Of a DNA stretch of 58,862 nt, positions 1 through 7,999 are shown one piece after another. Origin of the DNA: Spirosoma sp. (lineage in GTDB: Bacteria; Bacteroidota; Bacteroidia; Cytophagales; Spirosomataceae); NCBI GenBank assembly GCA_014377625.1, contig JACMPG010000375.1, positions 1 through 58,862 of the forward strand. The letters are read 5' to 3'. Positions within the stretch are counted from its first letter, which is position 1. Each line of letters opens with the position of its first letter. The notes under the pieces were generated by a model that saw only the letters and a program-made list of their open reading frames with translations, was not told the DNA's origin and searched no databases. Both the position numbers and the translations under genes were made by a program.

Positions 1-66
1 GAGTGCTTCGAGGACCACTTTGGTCTTGAAGGTTGCGTCGTGGACGCGCCGAGTTGACTTGGTCAT
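1..66 (-). CDS. IS3-family transposase OrfA, N-terminal fragment
   Basis: A start codon at 66-64 on the minus strand opens a frame of 22 codons that runs off the left edge. It begins MTKSTRRVHDATFKTK and continues VVLEAL. This is the typical opening of IS3/IS911 OrfA proteins, a basic stretch followed by F-K-x-K-V-x-L-E-A-L that starts the helix-turn-helix binding the IS ends. The short length is only because the window cuts it. No clear ribosome binding site precedes it. Confidence 0.65.
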   Translation of the reverse strand, partial: MTKSTRRVHDATFKTKVVLEAL

Positions 67-137
67 TTTTGGACATTTTGTAGGTCGAAACTAATTGATT
101 CAAGTTAGCCTACCTGTCCAAGTTTTGGGGAGCATTA
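1..137 (-). mobile_element. IS3-family insertion sequence, one end only
   Basis: The left edge of the window holds one end of an insertion sequence whose transposase reads leftwards out of the window. Read on the minus strand, about 113-134 gives a short terminal sequence (tgctccccaaaacttggaca) resembling the terminal inverted repeat of many IS3-family elements (consensus as I recall ends in ccccaaaagttggaca). About 50 bases inside it the first transposase frame begins. The exact outer boundary is not certain, because the other end and the target-site duplication lie outside the window. Confidence 0.65.
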
Positions 138-601
138 TAGAGACGGTATAGCCTACTCGTAAGATTCTCTATACCAACGATCCATTTGGTACACCAGCGA
201 CAGTCTTGTACTGCTGGATATACCACATCGAAACCTTTCAGACCCTATACGGGTGAGTAGCAGATTTTCTATCTCGTTGACTTCAATGGCTGCCTGTTTG
301 AAGGCTTCGTAGTTGAACGAATTGAGAGAAAATTTCTAATTTCCTTCTCCTTTAGCCCTGACTCGGTTCAGCGAGCAGTCTTAAATAAAGCAATGATAGC
401 ATACCATAAGTAACGTTTTCTACTTTTTCATTGCTCAGTGTGAAACTATGCAACGGTTAGTTCTATTTACGATAACTATATGGAGAAAGGATCGTCATTG
501 ACTTGCATGAGCGATTGATATTCTTGCATTTATGATTCAGGTCGTATATTTTTACAGGCAATAAAGAACGTTGGTTTAACACCTGTTTATTCATACTAAC
601 T
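138..601. other. AT-rich intergenic stretch between IS end and regulator gene
   Basis: No credible gene is seen here. On the minus strand 335-156 is open for 60 codons between two TAG stops. It has no ATG start and no similarity I recognise, so it could be a decayed gene remnant. No small Cys/Ser/Thr-rich peptide frame suitable as a lanthipeptide precursor was found. Base composition is clearly more AT-rich than the coding region downstream. The last 80 bases hold a candidate promoter (523-552). Confidence 0.5.
523..552 (+). promoter_or_regulatory. candidate Bacteroidota-type promoter for the LytTR gene
   Basis: A TTG at 524-526 is followed after 18 bases by TATATTTT at 545-552. This fits the Bacteroidota primary sigma consensus TTG-N(17-23)-TAnnTTTG except for the final base. 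It lies about 50 bases before the ATG at 602. AT-rich sequence makes chance matches likely, so this is only a candidate. Confidence 0.3.
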
Positions 602-1324
602 ATGGTAAATTGTATAATAGTCGACGATGAGATGCCTGCCATTGATGTCCTAACCAAGTTCATCAAGGACACCCCTTACTTATCGCTGGTAGGTAGTACA
701 ACCGACGTTACGGAAGCCATCGACATGGTTCGTCAGAAACCAGTTGATCTGTTCTTCCTCGACATCGATATGCCGAAACTGAACGGTCTTCAGTTTATCG
801 ATCTTTATTGCGAAGATAAAAAAGTGATATTGACCACTGCTTACAGTCAATATGCTCTGGAGGGTTACGAACGTAACGTTGTCGATTATTTATTGAAACC
901 CATTCCGTTCGTTAGGTTTTTAAAAGCTGCCGAGAAGGTACTCAATCAACTAAACCATGAACGACAACAGACCGGCAATTCTTCATCGGCTGATTTTATT
1001 CTGGTAAAAACCGAACACAAAGGTAAGCTACGAAAGATAGATTTTGGTGATATCGTTTACATTGAAGGTCAGAAGAATTATGTCACTATCCATACCAATA
1101 AGCGGGACTCCGTTACAACTTATATTGGAATGAGTGAACTGGAAGAGCGGATACCCGCCAATCGGTTCGTGCGGGTACACCGTTCCTATATTGTTGCGCT
1201 TGACTATATTGTCGCGCTTGATGGAAACGAGATCTTCATGCGCGATGCCCCCCGGATACCCATTACTGCCGTCTTTAAAGACACGTTGTTGTACAAATTC
1301 AACAATAATCTGTTGCAGAAATAA
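602..1324 (+). CDS. LytTR-family response regulator
   Basis: A 240-residue two-component response regulator that binds DNA through a LytTR domain. The receiver domain (about 1-120) shows the acidic pocket D8/D9, the phospho-acceptor D54 (motif FFLDIDMP) and the switch lysine K99 (YLLKP). The LytTR domain (about 132-238) contains the typical FGDIVYIEGQKNYVTIH and FVRVHRSYIV stretches. No histidine kinase lies beside it, so its partner is elsewhere. The stop is 30 bases before the lanthipeptide dehydratase gene and the two read the same way, so they are probably co-transcribed and it may control that gene. It is separated by a strong terminator from the NRPS operon, so a role there is unproven. 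Confidence 0.9.
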   Translation: MVNCIIVDDEMPAIDVLTKFIKDTPYLSLVGSTTDVTEAIDMVRQKPVDLFFLDIDMPKLNGLQFIDLYCEDKKVILTTAYSQYALEGYERNVVDYLLKPIPFVRFLKAAEKVLNQLNHERQQTGNSSSADFILVKTEHKGKLRKIDFGDIVYIEGQKNYVTIHTNKRDSVTTYIGMSELEERIPANRFVRVHRSYIVALDYIVALDGNEIFMRDAPRIPITAVFKDTLLYKFNNNLLQK

Positions 1325-1354
1325 TACCTCCCAACCGTCTTACTAATTTATCTG

Positions 1355-4300
1355 ATGACGCCAATAGCAGCGTGTGGCTTCTACATGCTCAGACGGGCCG
1401 CTTTACCCGTCGCTACCCTCGAGATCCTGCACAGTCAGGAGCGCCATGAAAAACTGGATACCCAACTCCGGCGCATCTTTGCCGACTCTGACCGACAGGA
1501 GTCCATTTATATTGCCTCTCCCGAATTTTACCAGCGCTTCAAAGGATGGCTGGAGGGCCGACAGACTGACGATGCCGATAAAATTGCCCAGACGCTCTAC
1601 AAGTATCTTGCCCGGATGTGTACGCGCTGTACACCATATGGCCTGTTTGCGGGCTGTTTTACGGGTACCCTTGCTGGCAAAACCGAGGTACGTTTCGAGC
1701 CCACCAACAAATACCTGAAGTTTGCCCGGCTCGACATGGAGCTTATGACCGAACTGGTCGAGGCTGTACTCACCTCTGAGACTATAGCGCCAATACTCAG
1801 GTACAGGCCCAATAAAATGCTCTATGAAGTCGATCATAGATACCGCTACACCGAACGGGTGAATGACGACAATCAGCAAAGTTTTCGAATCAGTTCCGTC
1901 GATACATCCGACTTCATCGACACTGTATTAAACGTGGCCGAAGGCGGGGCCACTCAACTCGACTTGGCTGGCTGTTTAGTGACTAGCGAAGTTGAACTGG
2001 ATGAAGCACTGCTGTTCATCAATGAGTTGATCGAGGTGCAGATACTTGTTCCTGAGTTGTCGCCAACCCTGACCGGCAACGATTTCAGGGTGCAGTTCAT
2101 TCAGCGAATGGAACAGGACTACCCGGCACATCCGCAAGTTCCGGTGCTGCTGCGGCAGGTAGGGGAACTGCTGGCTCGGCAGGATACGCAGGTGGAGAAA
2201 TACGAGCAGATGGCCACTCTGATCCGTACTATTGCCCCCACCCGAAGCCAAAATACGGTGCAGGTCGATCTGTTCTACAACACCACAGTCAATACACTTG
2301 GGCAGGAACCCATTAACCGGATTACAAAGCAATTAGAAAAACTAATGGTGCTGGCAAAGCAGCAGGTGAGCAATGACTTTCGGGCGTTTGGGCAACGGTT
2401 TTCTGAGCGTTACGAACAGCAGGAAGTTCCCTTGCACATAGCGTTAGATAATGAATTGGGGATCGGCTATAATTCTGGTCAGCAGGACATTGGGTTTCAG
2501 CCCCTGCTTGAAGACATCATCTGGCCGGAAGAGGACACCCGCCAGTCGGTATCCTGGGGAGCGTTACAAACCTTTATGTCCCAAAAATACGTGGAAGCCA
2601 TCGAAACGCATCAGCCGGTTATCAACTTGACCGATGCCGACCTTAACGCACTTCGTCAGGAAATACCGGCCATTCCGCTGCCTGCAAGTTTTTATGCGTT
2701 TGGTAATCTGCTGGCGGCTTCGGAACAGGCCATAGACGCCAACGAGTTTCTGTTTAACCTCATCGGCTGCGCCGGGCCGTCGTCCGCAACACTACTGGGA
2801 CGCTTCTGTCCCGGCGACCCCGACCTGGCTGACTGGGTTACCAAAGCCCTGGCCGAAGAAGAGCTTCAGTACCCCAATGCAGTACTGGCCGAGATTGTGC
2901 ACCTACCCGAAACCCGCGTCGGCAATGTACTCCGGCGCCCCGTGCTGCGGCACTACGAAATTCCATACCTGACCGACGCTGGGGTCGATGAGGCCCATCA
3001 GCTTCCTATCAGCGACCTGCGTGTGTCGGTACGCCAAGGGGGGCGCGTTGTACTGCGGTCGGTAAAACTCAACAAAGAGGTTATTCCCCGGCTGACAACA
3101 GCCCATAATTTCAGCACTGGGTTACCCATTTACCGATTCCTGTGCGATTTACAGTACCAGGACGCCGGTATGCGTGTGGGCTGGGACTGGGGCTTGCTGG
3201 CCAATCAAACCTACCTGCCCAGAGTGCAGTACGGCAATATAATTGTCAGCCGTGCCACCTGGACCTTAGTACAGCCCACCTCGCGGACACCCGAAGCTGA
3301 ACTGATCCGATTACTGGAAGATCTGAAAAACCGGTATCATCTGCCCCAGTACGTCGTTATCGTGCAGGGTGACAACGAACTCCTGATCGACACCGAGAGC
3401 CGAATCAGCCGGGAGTTACTGCTGGCCGAATACAGCAAGCGCGACCGCCTGATACTGAAAGAATACCTGTTTACGGCCGATAATCGGTTTCTGACCGACG
3501 AGTCAGGTAGCTATGCCAACGAGCTGGTACTACCCCTAAAAACAACCGTTGCCAAATCGAACACCGTGACGATGCCACCCGACCTGCAGGGACAGGTACA
3601 ACGCAAATTCCCGCTGGGCAGCGAGTGGTTGTTCGTCAAGATTTACGCGGGTGAGAAAATCACGGAAACCATCCTGTCGCTGTTTATTAAGCCACTTGTG
3701 CAGCAACTCAAAGACGAGAAGCTGATTGACAAGTGGTTTTTTATCCGGTACGCCGATCCCGAACCGCACCTCAGGCTCCGGTTTCATGGTTCTCCCAACC
3801 AGCATTTTTTCCTCCGCATCATCGATTACATCAATACCATCAGTCAGGACTACGTGCAAAACCACGTAATCACCCGCATCCAATACGACACCTACAATCG
3901 GGAGGTAGAACGTTACGGCGAGAAAACCATTGCCGATAGCGAAAATCTGTTTTACTACGACAGCGAAGCTGTTCTGGACATGATTGAGCGGCTAAGCATT
4001 GACGATGCCACCGAGCAATATCGCTGGCTGGTGGCCCTGCGGGGGGTCGACGATCTGCTGACTGATGCTGGGTATGATGCCGCCGAAAAACTCGCCTTGC
4101 TGGATCAGTTACAACAGTCGTTTCTGACCGAATTTGGTGACAGCCCGGAACTGAAACGGCAGCTCAATCAGAAATACCGCGACCAAACGACCCTGATCGA
4201 ATCAGCAATGAAGTTGTCGACAACCAATACCCTACCCAACTTTTTTCTGGAGACTCTGTACGGTCGTTCGCAGCAACAGGGTCCCCTGCTGGCCAAGCTG

Positions 4301-4468
4301 ACGGCGATGCACGGCAAGGCTATGCTGACCACCCTTTTGCCGAGCTATATCCACATGCACCTGAACCGGCTTTTCTTTGCCAATCAGCGTTCCCATGAGT
4401 TGGTTATCTATCATTTCCTGCGCAGATACTACGCGTCGACACTGGCCCGGAGCAAACCTAAAAAGTAA
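1355..4468 (+). CDS. lantibiotic dehydratase (LanB-like), class I
   Basis: A 1037-residue full-length class I lanthipeptide dehydratase. Such enzymes glutamylate Ser/Thr of a precursor peptide using Glu-tRNA and then eliminate glutamate to make dehydroamino acids. The N-terminal glutamylation domain starts with the family opening (FYMLRRAALPVATLEIL) and carries the RMCTRCTPYGLFAG signature at about residues 87-100. The C-terminal elimination (SpaB_C, thiopeptide-type) domain starts near WLFVKIYAG (about 755) and contains the YADPEPHLRLRFHG signature (about 798-811). No LanC cyclase, protease, transporter or precursor peptide is visible in the window. Either partners lie left of the insertion sequence or this is an orphan. 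The frame has no internal damage. A role in tailoring the neighbouring NRPS product is conceivable but unsupported. Confidence 0.88.
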   Translation: MTPIAACGFYMLRRAALPVATLEILHSQERHEKLDTQLRRIFADSDRQESIYIASPEFYQRFKGWLEGRQTDDADKIAQTLYKYLARMCTRCTPYGLFAGCFTGTLAGKTEVRFEPTNKYLKFARLDMELMTELVEAVLTSETIAPILRYRPNKMLYEVDHRYRYTERVNDDNQQSFRISSVDTSDFIDTVLNVAEGGATQLDLAGCLVTSEVELDEALLFINELIEVQILVPELSPTLTGNDFRVQFIQRMEQDYPAHPQVPVLLRQVGELLARQDTQVEKYEQMATLIRTIAPTRSQNTVQVDLFYNTTVNTLGQEPINRITKQLEKLMVLAKQQVSNDFRAFGQRFSERYEQQEVPLHIALDNELGIGYNSGQQDIGFQPLLEDIIWPEEDTRQSVSWGALQTFMSQKYVEAIETHQPVINLTDADLNALRQEIPAIPLPASFYAFGNLLAASEQAIDANEFLFNLIGCAGPSSATLLGRFCPGDPDLADWVTKALAEEELQYPNAVLAEIVHLPETRVGNVLRRPVLRHYEIPYLTDAGVDEAHQLPISDLRVSVRQGGRVVLRSVKLNKEVIPRLTTAHNFSTGLPIYRFLCDLQYQDAGMRVGWDWGLLANQTYLPRVQYGNIIVSRATWTLVQPTSRTPEAELIRLLEDLKNRYHLPQYVVIVQGDNELLIDTESRISRELLLAEYSKRDRLILKEYLFTADNRFLTDESGSYANELVLPLKTTVAKSNTVTMPPDLQGQVQRKFPLGSEWLFVKIYAGEKITETILSLFIKPLVQQLKDEKLIDKWFFIRYADPEPHLRLRFHGSPNQHFFLRIIDYINTISQDYVQNHVITRIQYDTYNREVERYGEKTIADSENLFYYDSEAVLDMIERLSIDDATEQYRWLVALRGVDDLLTDAGYDAAEKLALLDQLQQSFLTEFGDSPELKRQLNQKYRDQTTLIESAMKLSTTNTLPNFFLETLYGRSQQQGPLLAKLTAMHGKAMLTTLLPSYIHMHLNRLFFANQRSHELVIYHFLRRYYASTLARSKPKK

Positions 4469-4865
4469 CCCTTCAGAGCGATAGAGATCACTATTTTATT
4501 CATAATCAGCAGACTCAACGGCCGGTGCTACCTTTTTTGGGGTAGCACCGGCCGTTGTTTTTTACCTCTTGTTTGGGTGAATCGGCAAATTCGTATAGAG
4601 CAACTCTGACTTCGTATCAACCGTTTTCCAGGGCAATTATTTCCAAACAACTTTGATGCAGTAATAAGCAGCACAAGGATAGTGGGGCTAAAAAAGGGAG
4701 TGTTTCAGGCAAGTGCAGTAGCCTGTCGCTTTCACGAACAGCTTCTCCCTGCCAGTGTCCTGTCCGAATTGCGAAAGCCCGGTCAATGCCCATATGGGAG
4801 TCATTGCGGCAGAGCCTTACACTACCATATCAACAATAGTATAAACCTCTAAATCACCCAAACCA
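4469..4865. other. intergenic region: terminator then leader of the antiterminator operon
   Basis: The first part holds the intrinsic terminator at 4517-4563. The remaining 300 bases (4564-4865) carry no gene: the longest plus-strand ATG frame noticed near the 3' end is only 17 codons (near 4788). This stretch must hold the promoter and leader of the operon starting at 4866, but I could not pick a convincing TAnnTTTG promoter. Confidence 0.5.
4517..4563 (+). terminator. intrinsic terminator after LanB
   Basis: A perfect 16-base-pair inverted repeat (aacggccggtgctacc at 4517-4532, its complement at 4541-4556) with an 8-base loop is followed by gtttttt. It lies 49 bases after the LanB stop and separates the regulator/LanB pair from the NRPS operon. 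Confidence 0.9.
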
Positions 4866-5384
4866 ATGGAAACGAATCGGAAATGCTGGATAGTTGGGTA
4901 CACGTTACCCCAATGTGAGCGTACGCTACAGGTGAAATTGCAGCGGAGTGGTGTCGAGTGTTTCCTGCCGATGCGGCAGGAAACCCGGAACTGGACCGAC
5001 CGGCAGAAGACGGTTGATGTGCCCGTATTTCCGAACTACATTTTCATTCGGACTACGATGGCCAAACGCTTCGAGTTGCTCAGCAATCGGGAACTGGTCA
5101 AGTACGTAACGTTTGGCGATGCACCAGCTACAGTGCGGGACGATGAAATGGCCCTGCTGCAACTGGTGCAGCATAACAAAACCGACACGGCCATTGTGCC
5201 GCAGCACCATCGGCTCCAGCCCGGCACCCGGGTAACGATCAATACCGGCAAATTTGCCGGGGCCAAAGGCATGCTGATTCGGGAGGACGACCATAACAAA
5301 GTAGTGATCGAGCTGGCGGCCGTACGCCACCTCATTAAGCTACACGTAGATGCCTGCCAGGTTTCGCCCGACGACCGTGGGTAA
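4866..5384 (+). CDS. NusG-like transcription antiterminator (UpxY/LoaP type)
   Basis: A 172-residue NusG paralog. The N-terminal NGN domain (about 7-105) has the CWIVGYT start and the VDVPVFPNYIFIR signature. The C-terminal KOW motif is at about 132-155 (PGTRVTINTGKFAGAKGMLI). Specialised paralogs of this kind (UpxY in Bacteroides capsule loci, LoaP in Bacillus polyketide loci, RfaH in enterics) ride on RNA polymerase and let it read through terminators in very long operons. It is the first gene of a same-strand run of at least 54 kb, with 39 bases before the next gene's chosen start, and an intrinsic terminator lies further down. Operon-specific processive antitermination is therefore the likely role. 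The family call is firm; the target is inferred. Confidence 0.88.
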   Translation: METNRKCWIVGYTLPQCERTLQVKLQRSGVECFLPMRQETRNWTDRQKTVDVPVFPNYIFIRTTMAKRFELLSNRELVKYVTFGDAPATVRDDEMALLQLVQHNKTDTAIVPQHHRLQPGTRVTINTGKFAGAKGMLIREDDHNKVVIELAAVRHLIKLHVDACQVSPDDRG

Positions 5385-5423
5385 GCTGTGTGTTTTGTTT
5401 TCTTCGTCCGGTTCTTTTCCGCT

Positions 5424-6899
5424 ATGTCCAGAATCATTATTGTCTCCAACCGCTTGCCGGTTACAGCCCAGCGAACCAATCAGGGTTTCGTATTCACGCA
5501 ATCGACGGGTGGCCTGGCTACAGGTCTGGCCAGTATCCACGCGATGCAGGAAACGATATGGCTTGGCTGGCCGGGGGTATTGACGGAGCAACCGGACGAA
5601 AAAACAGCCATTACCGACGCCCTGCTTCCGCACCGGATGTACCCGGTATTTATGAACGAAGAGGCCTATGCGCAGTATTACGAAGGCTTTTGCAATAGTG
5701 TTCTCTGGCCTTTATTTCATTATTTTCCGCACCCAGCGGGTTGTAACCATAGCCAGTGGCAACACTATCAGACTGTCAATGAGCGATTTGCCGATGCCGT
5801 TTGTCAACGCCTGCAACCCGGCGATCAGGTCTGGATTCAGGATTATCAATTGCTGCTGTTACCCCGGTTGCTACGGCAGCGTTTTCCGGAACTGACCATT
5901 GGCTTTTTTCTGCATATTCCCTTTCCCCCACCCGATGTGTTTCGGGCACTAACGGGGCACCGTGCGCTGCTGGAGGGGCTACTCGGGGCCGATCTACTGG
6001 CCTTTCAAACGACCGAATACACCGATAACTTTTTAGCGACGGTGCGTCGGATCCTGAAACTCGATACCGAAGCCGGTCATGTGTTTCTGCCCTCGCGGGT
6101 GGTCGACGTAACGGCTATTCCGATGGGTATCGACTACGAAAAGTTTGCGGCATATGCCCACTCGCCAGCCATCATCGACCAGGCGGCTCAGCTCAGGCGG
6201 CAACTTTATTCAGCCCAGGTTATTCTGTCGGCTGACCGGCTTGACTACACGAAGGGCATTCTGCAACGACTGACGGCCTTTGACCTGCTACTTACTGACC
6301 AGCCTTCCCTCATCGGTACCGTTACGCTGGTATTGCTGGTTAGCCCGTCGCGGGCCGAGCTTACTCCCTACCGCTTGCTGAAAGAACAAATTGACGAAGC
6401 TGTCGACCGGATCAATCAGTTGTATCACCGGCCCGGCTGGACCCCGGTTCGGTATCGGTATTTGACGGTAGACCTGGCCCAGATGGCCGTACTTTATAGC
6501 CTGGCCGATGTGGCTCTGGTAACGCCTTTTCGGGATGGTATGAACCTGATTGCCAAGGAGTACGTGGCAGCCCGGCGCAACGGTACCGGCGTGCTGATCC
6601 TGAGCGAGATGGCCGGGGCAGCCCACGAGTTGACCGACGCGCTGATTATCAATCCGTACGATGTCCGGGGCATGGCCAACGCTATGGCGCAGGGTCTGCG
6701 TATGCCCCTGTCCGAACAGCAGCTACGCATGAGCCGGATGCAGCAGATCATCAGCAACCACGATATAAACCGGTGGGCCACCTGTTTCAATCAGCAACTC
6801 CAGCAGGTGGCCAGCCAGCGAAAAACGGTAAAAAAACGCAGTCTGGTGGCTACGGGCTGGTCGCTGGCGCGGCCACGGCCCGTAGGCGAACTCCATTGA
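5424..6899 (+). CDS. otsA: trehalose-6-phosphate synthase-like glycosyltransferase (GT20)
   Basis: A 491-residue GT20 enzyme, the usual OtsA length. These join the glucose of a nucleotide sugar to glucose-6-phosphate to make trehalose-6-phosphate. Visible signatures are IIIVSNRLPV at the start, QDYQLLLLP, GFFLHIPFPPPDVF, ADRLDYTKG and FRDGMNLIAKEYVAA with EMAGAAHELTDALIINPYD near the end. These include the usual donor and acceptor residues. The start at 5424 is preferred over the in-frame 5388 start because the family begins at the SRIIIVSNR strand, and the upstream 12 residues are hydrophobic and unlike the family. No trehalose phosphatase is adjacent. Its place between the antiterminator and kynurenine genes is odd; it may make an osmolyte, or a modified pseudo-disaccharide as in validamycin-type GT20 proteins. 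Confidence 0.85.
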   Translation: MSRIIIVSNRLPVTAQRTNQGFVFTQSTGGLATGLASIHAMQETIWLGWPGVLTEQPDEKTAITDALLPHRMYPVFMNEEAYAQYYEGFCNSVLWPLFHYFPHPAGCNHSQWQHYQTVNERFADAVCQRLQPGDQVWIQDYQLLLLPRLLRQRFPELTIGFFLHIPFPPPDVFRALTGHRALLEGLLGADLLAFQTTEYTDNFLATVRRILKLDTEAGHVFLPSRVVDVTAIPMGIDYEKFAAYAHSPAIIDQAAQLRRQLYSAQVILSADRLDYTKGILQRLTAFDLLLTDQPSLIGTVTLVLLVSPSRAELTPYRLLKEQIDEAVDRINQLYHRPGWTPVRYRYLTVDLAQMAVLYSLADVALVTPFRDGMNLIAKEYVAARRNGTGVLILSEMAGAAHELTDALIINPYDVRGMANAMAQGLRMPLSEQQLRMSRMQQIISNHDINRWATCFNQQLQQVASQRKTVKKRSLVATGWSLARPRPVGELH

Positions 6900-6990
6900 C
6901 AAGTACAACCATTCTTTCCCGGTGGTAGCCATACCACCGTCCATACCTGAATCGCTCACGTCGGTATTGACATTGGCGACCAGCAAACTT

Positions 6991-7980
6991 ATGTCTAAAA
7001 TGGAACTCAAGAATTACGCCAACGAGGATTGGTGCGACTCCCTGCGTCGACTTCGGGAAAATTCGCAGGGCAGTGGCCTGAGCCTGAAGATGCAACTCGA
7101 CGGGCTGCTTCGTGCCCGGCACGTTACCTACTGGGACTACATCAGGCAGGATACGCTGCTGAGTTTGCAGGCTCCCCGCACCATTGTACCCGATGAAATG
7201 ATATTCATTGTCTACCACCAGATTTCGGAACTGTATTTTCGGCTGATTCTGTGGGAGATGGAGCAACTCATCGACGAGGGGGCCACGGTAACCGCCGACC
7301 TCTTCGTCAATAAAATCGAACGCATTAACCGCTATTACGAACAGTTGGTATCGTCGTTTTCTATTATGGTCGACGGTATGGACCATCATCAATTTATGCA
7401 GTTCCGCTCGGCGCTGGCCCCCGCCAGTGGGTTTCAATCGTTGCAATACCGCCTGATTGACCTGCATGCTACCGCTTTGCCGCATCTGGTGGCCACGGCC
7501 CACCGTTCGCAACTTACGGGGTATGAACCACTTGACAAGCTCTACCGGCGCATCTACTGGAAAGAAGGGGCCATTGACACTAAAACGGGTCGCAAAGATC
7601 TGAGTCTGAGCGAATTTGAAGAAAAATATGACGGCCTTTTGCTGGGCAAAGCGGCCAGACTGGAACAGAGAAGCCTGTGGAGTATCTACCGGCGGCTCGC
7701 ATCAACCTACGCAGTAACCGATCATTGCCGTTCGGTATTGCGGGAGTTCGACGTACTGGCCAACGTGAAATGGCCCCTGGTACACCTCAAAGCCGCTATG
7801 AAACACCTGCACCAGGCCAGCCAGCCGGTGGAGTCGACGGGGGGAACCAACTGGCGCAAGTACCTGCCACCCCGCTACCAGCAAATCAGCTATTTCCCCG
7901 ATCTGTGGACCGCCGAAGAGCGCGACAACTGGGGCCGCACTTACACGTACGAATTAATGAGCAAACTCGTCGAAGCCTGA
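6991..7980 (+). CDS. kynA: tryptophan 2,3-dioxygenase
   Basis: A 329-residue heme enzyme that opens the indole ring of L-tryptophan to N-formylkynurenine. Family signatures are YWDYIRQDTLLSLQ, F72 and H76 in FIVYHQISELYF, R139 in FMQFRSALAPASGFQS, the probable proximal heme ligand H265 in WPLVHLKAAM, and a TGG loop near residue 280. The start at 6991 is preferred over the in-frame 6922 because the upstream 23 residues lack family character. It is rather divergent at the C-terminal end (STGGTN where GTGGS is usual). It sits in the NRPS operon two genes before a kynurenine 3-monooxygenase, so it probably supplies a tryptophan-derived building block, as tryptophan dioxygenases do in daptomycin-type clusters. 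The arylformamidase step is not encoded here. Confidence 0.88.
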   Translation: MSKMELKNYANEDWCDSLRRLRENSQGSGLSLKMQLDGLLRARHVTYWDYIRQDTLLSLQAPRTIVPDEMIFIVYHQISELYFRLILWEMEQLIDEGATVTADLFVNKIERINRYYEQLVSSFSIMVDGMDHHQFMQFRSALAPASGFQSLQYRLIDLHATALPHLVATAHRSQLTGYEPLDKLYRRIYWKEGAIDTKTGRKDLSLSEFEEKYDGLLLGKAARLEQRSLWSIYRRLASTYAVTDHCRSVLREFDVLANVKWPLVHLKAAMKHLHQASQPVESTGGTNWRKYLPPRYQQISYFPDLWTAEERDNWGRTYTYELMSKLVEA

Positions 7981-7999
7981 CCAATAACAACTAAAAACC

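Noticed and set aside
4564-4865. Lanthipeptide precursor gene for the LanB
   Set aside because: The longest frame with a start near this position on the plus strand is 17 codons and lacks cysteine; nothing resembles a leader-core peptide.
5388-5423. Upstream in-frame start for the trehalose-6-phosphate synthase
   Set aside because: The extra residues MCFVFFVRFFSA are unlike the family, and the conserved first strand begins right at the 5424 start.
6922-6990. Upstream in-frame start for tryptophan 2,3-dioxygenase
   Set aside because: The 23 added residues show no family similarity; homologs begin near the ELKNYANEDW region.
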